Below, piece after piece: positions 4,959 through 5,433 of a stretch of 5,433 bases of DNA. The translations under genes were made by a program, and so were the position numbers. The DNA comes from Candidatus Hodarchaeota archaeon. Its GTDB lineage: Archaea > Asgardarchaeota > Heimdallarchaeia > Hodarchaeales > Hodarchaeaceae. The DNA is taken from the NCBI GenBank assembly GCA_016840305.1, contig JAEOSP010000782.1:1-5433 (forward strand). Reading direction: 5' to 3'. Below the pieces are notes generated by a model. The model searched no databases, had not been told where the DNA came from, and saw nothing but the letters and a program-made list of their open reading frames with translations. Position 1 is the first letter of the stretch, and the number at the start of each line of letters is the position of its first letter.

Positions 4959-5433
4959 ATGACTGAAAAGAGGGCGTTTTATTGCAGTTTATGTGATAAA
5001 ACTCATTCTCCTCGTTGGGAGCGAGGTACCTGCCCCGCTTGTGGAAAAGTGTTCTGTGTTAACTCGATAAAAAATTCTATTAATCGTGGAATGAAGCTTT
5101 GTCCTTATTGCAGTCACACAAACTTTTCTGAATTCTATTTTGATCAGAATAGTGATTATTCGAAAACTTTTATTCAACAGGATATTGATGTCGATAAACA
5201 TCCTCCATCTTGGACTGAGAACGAGGAGGCATATGAGTTTCCAAGGATTGTAAACCATGATCAAGGAAATCTGAATAGCTCCCTTTCTTCGTCTCCTGAT
5301 TCTTTGGATGAATTCACTATTACCGATGTAATTAAGGGGATTTTATTTCTGATTGGATTGCTTCCTGCCATCCCTGGTTATCTGTATGTGAAACTCTGGA
5401 CTTTTCGCTCTTCTCGAGATTTATCAGATAGTA
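4959..5433 (+). CDS. Membrane-associated cysteine-rich zinc-finger protein, FYVE-like cysteine spacing (3' end outside window)
   Basis: 158 codons are visible and the frame is still open at the right edge. The N-terminal 51 residues carry seven cysteines: C9-x2-C12-x12-C25-x2-C28-x4-C33, then C48-x2-C51. The first four make a zinc ribbon (CPACG knuckle). The full spacing matches the FYVE finger up to its sixth cysteine, which is Ser36 here, and includes GKVFC, much like the FYVE block G-x-[IV]-F-C. The FYVE WxxD and RRHHCR motifs are absent. An acidic, Ser-rich linker (about 60-120; SSLSSSPDS) leads to one hydrophobic segment at about 124-147 containing LLPAIPGY, followed by basic residues (RSSR). 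The finger probably faces the cytoplasm at a membrane, binding protein, nucleic acid or lipid. In-frame TTG and GTG codons lie upstream (4938, 4941, 4947), but ATG 4959 is the first ATG and suits the promoter spacing. A generic double zinc ribbon is the main alternative. Confidence 0.75.
   Translation, partial: MTEKRAFYCSLCDKTHSPRWERGTCPACGKVFCVNSIKNSINRGMKLCPYCSHTNFSEFYFDQNSDYSKTFIQQDIDVDKHPPSWTENEEAYEFPRIVNHDQGNLNSSLSSSPDSLDEFTITDVIKGILFLIGLLPAIPGYLYVKLWTFRSSRDLSDS

Noticed and set aside
4989..5264. Minus-strand 91-codon frame opposite the zinc-finger gene.
   Set aside because: The plus strand carries the patterned cysteines and a promoter; this is its antisense shadow.

Overview
The window is AT-rich (roughly two thirds A+T by eye) and reads as archaeal. 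The promoters I can propose are AT-rich TATA-like boxes, and Shine-Dalgarno sequences are short or absent. The one recognisable regulator is a small archaeal-type winged helix-turn-helix protein. Three proteins are exported or membrane-anchored and rich in N-glycosylation sequons. An Asgard archaeon (Heimdallarchaeia-like) would fit the lone, widely spaced genes, the sequon-rich surface proteins and a FYVE-spaced zinc finger. That placement is an inference from style, not from a marker gene.

Layout, left to right. Positions 2-274 hold a possible C-terminal fragment of a membrane protein. Positions 277-381 carry copy 1 of a two-block repeat. Then come a promoter with a small inverted repeat and a leader containing tiny ORFs (495-627). 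A 118-residue winged-helix regulator follows (628-984). The next gap contains five tandem units of an 11-bp repeat (1105-1159) just upstream of a TATA-like box. The main gene (1226-2809) encodes a secreted 527-residue zinc metalloprotease of metzincin-like design with a variant HExxH motif. A 217-residue exported glycoprotein of unknown function (2879-3532) follows. It converges on a minus-strand 210-residue protein with one membrane segment at each end (4210-3578). A long gene-poor stretch (4211-4749) ends in copy 2 of the two-block repeat (4750-4865). The window closes with the 5' part of a gene for a cysteine-rich zinc-finger protein with a membrane segment (4959 to the edge).

How they may work together: the regulator, the 11-bp array and the protease look like a local control module for a secreted hydrolase, with two surface proteins beside it. 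The 2879-4210 pair and the protease are cell-surface or extracellular; the zinc-finger protein probably sits at a membrane. The two repeat copies bracket this set of genes about 4.4 kb apart. They could be a duplicated non-coding RNA, a shared regulatory element or ends of a mobile segment; the sequence alone does not decide. No tRNA, rRNA, CRISPR array, transposase or integrase was seen.
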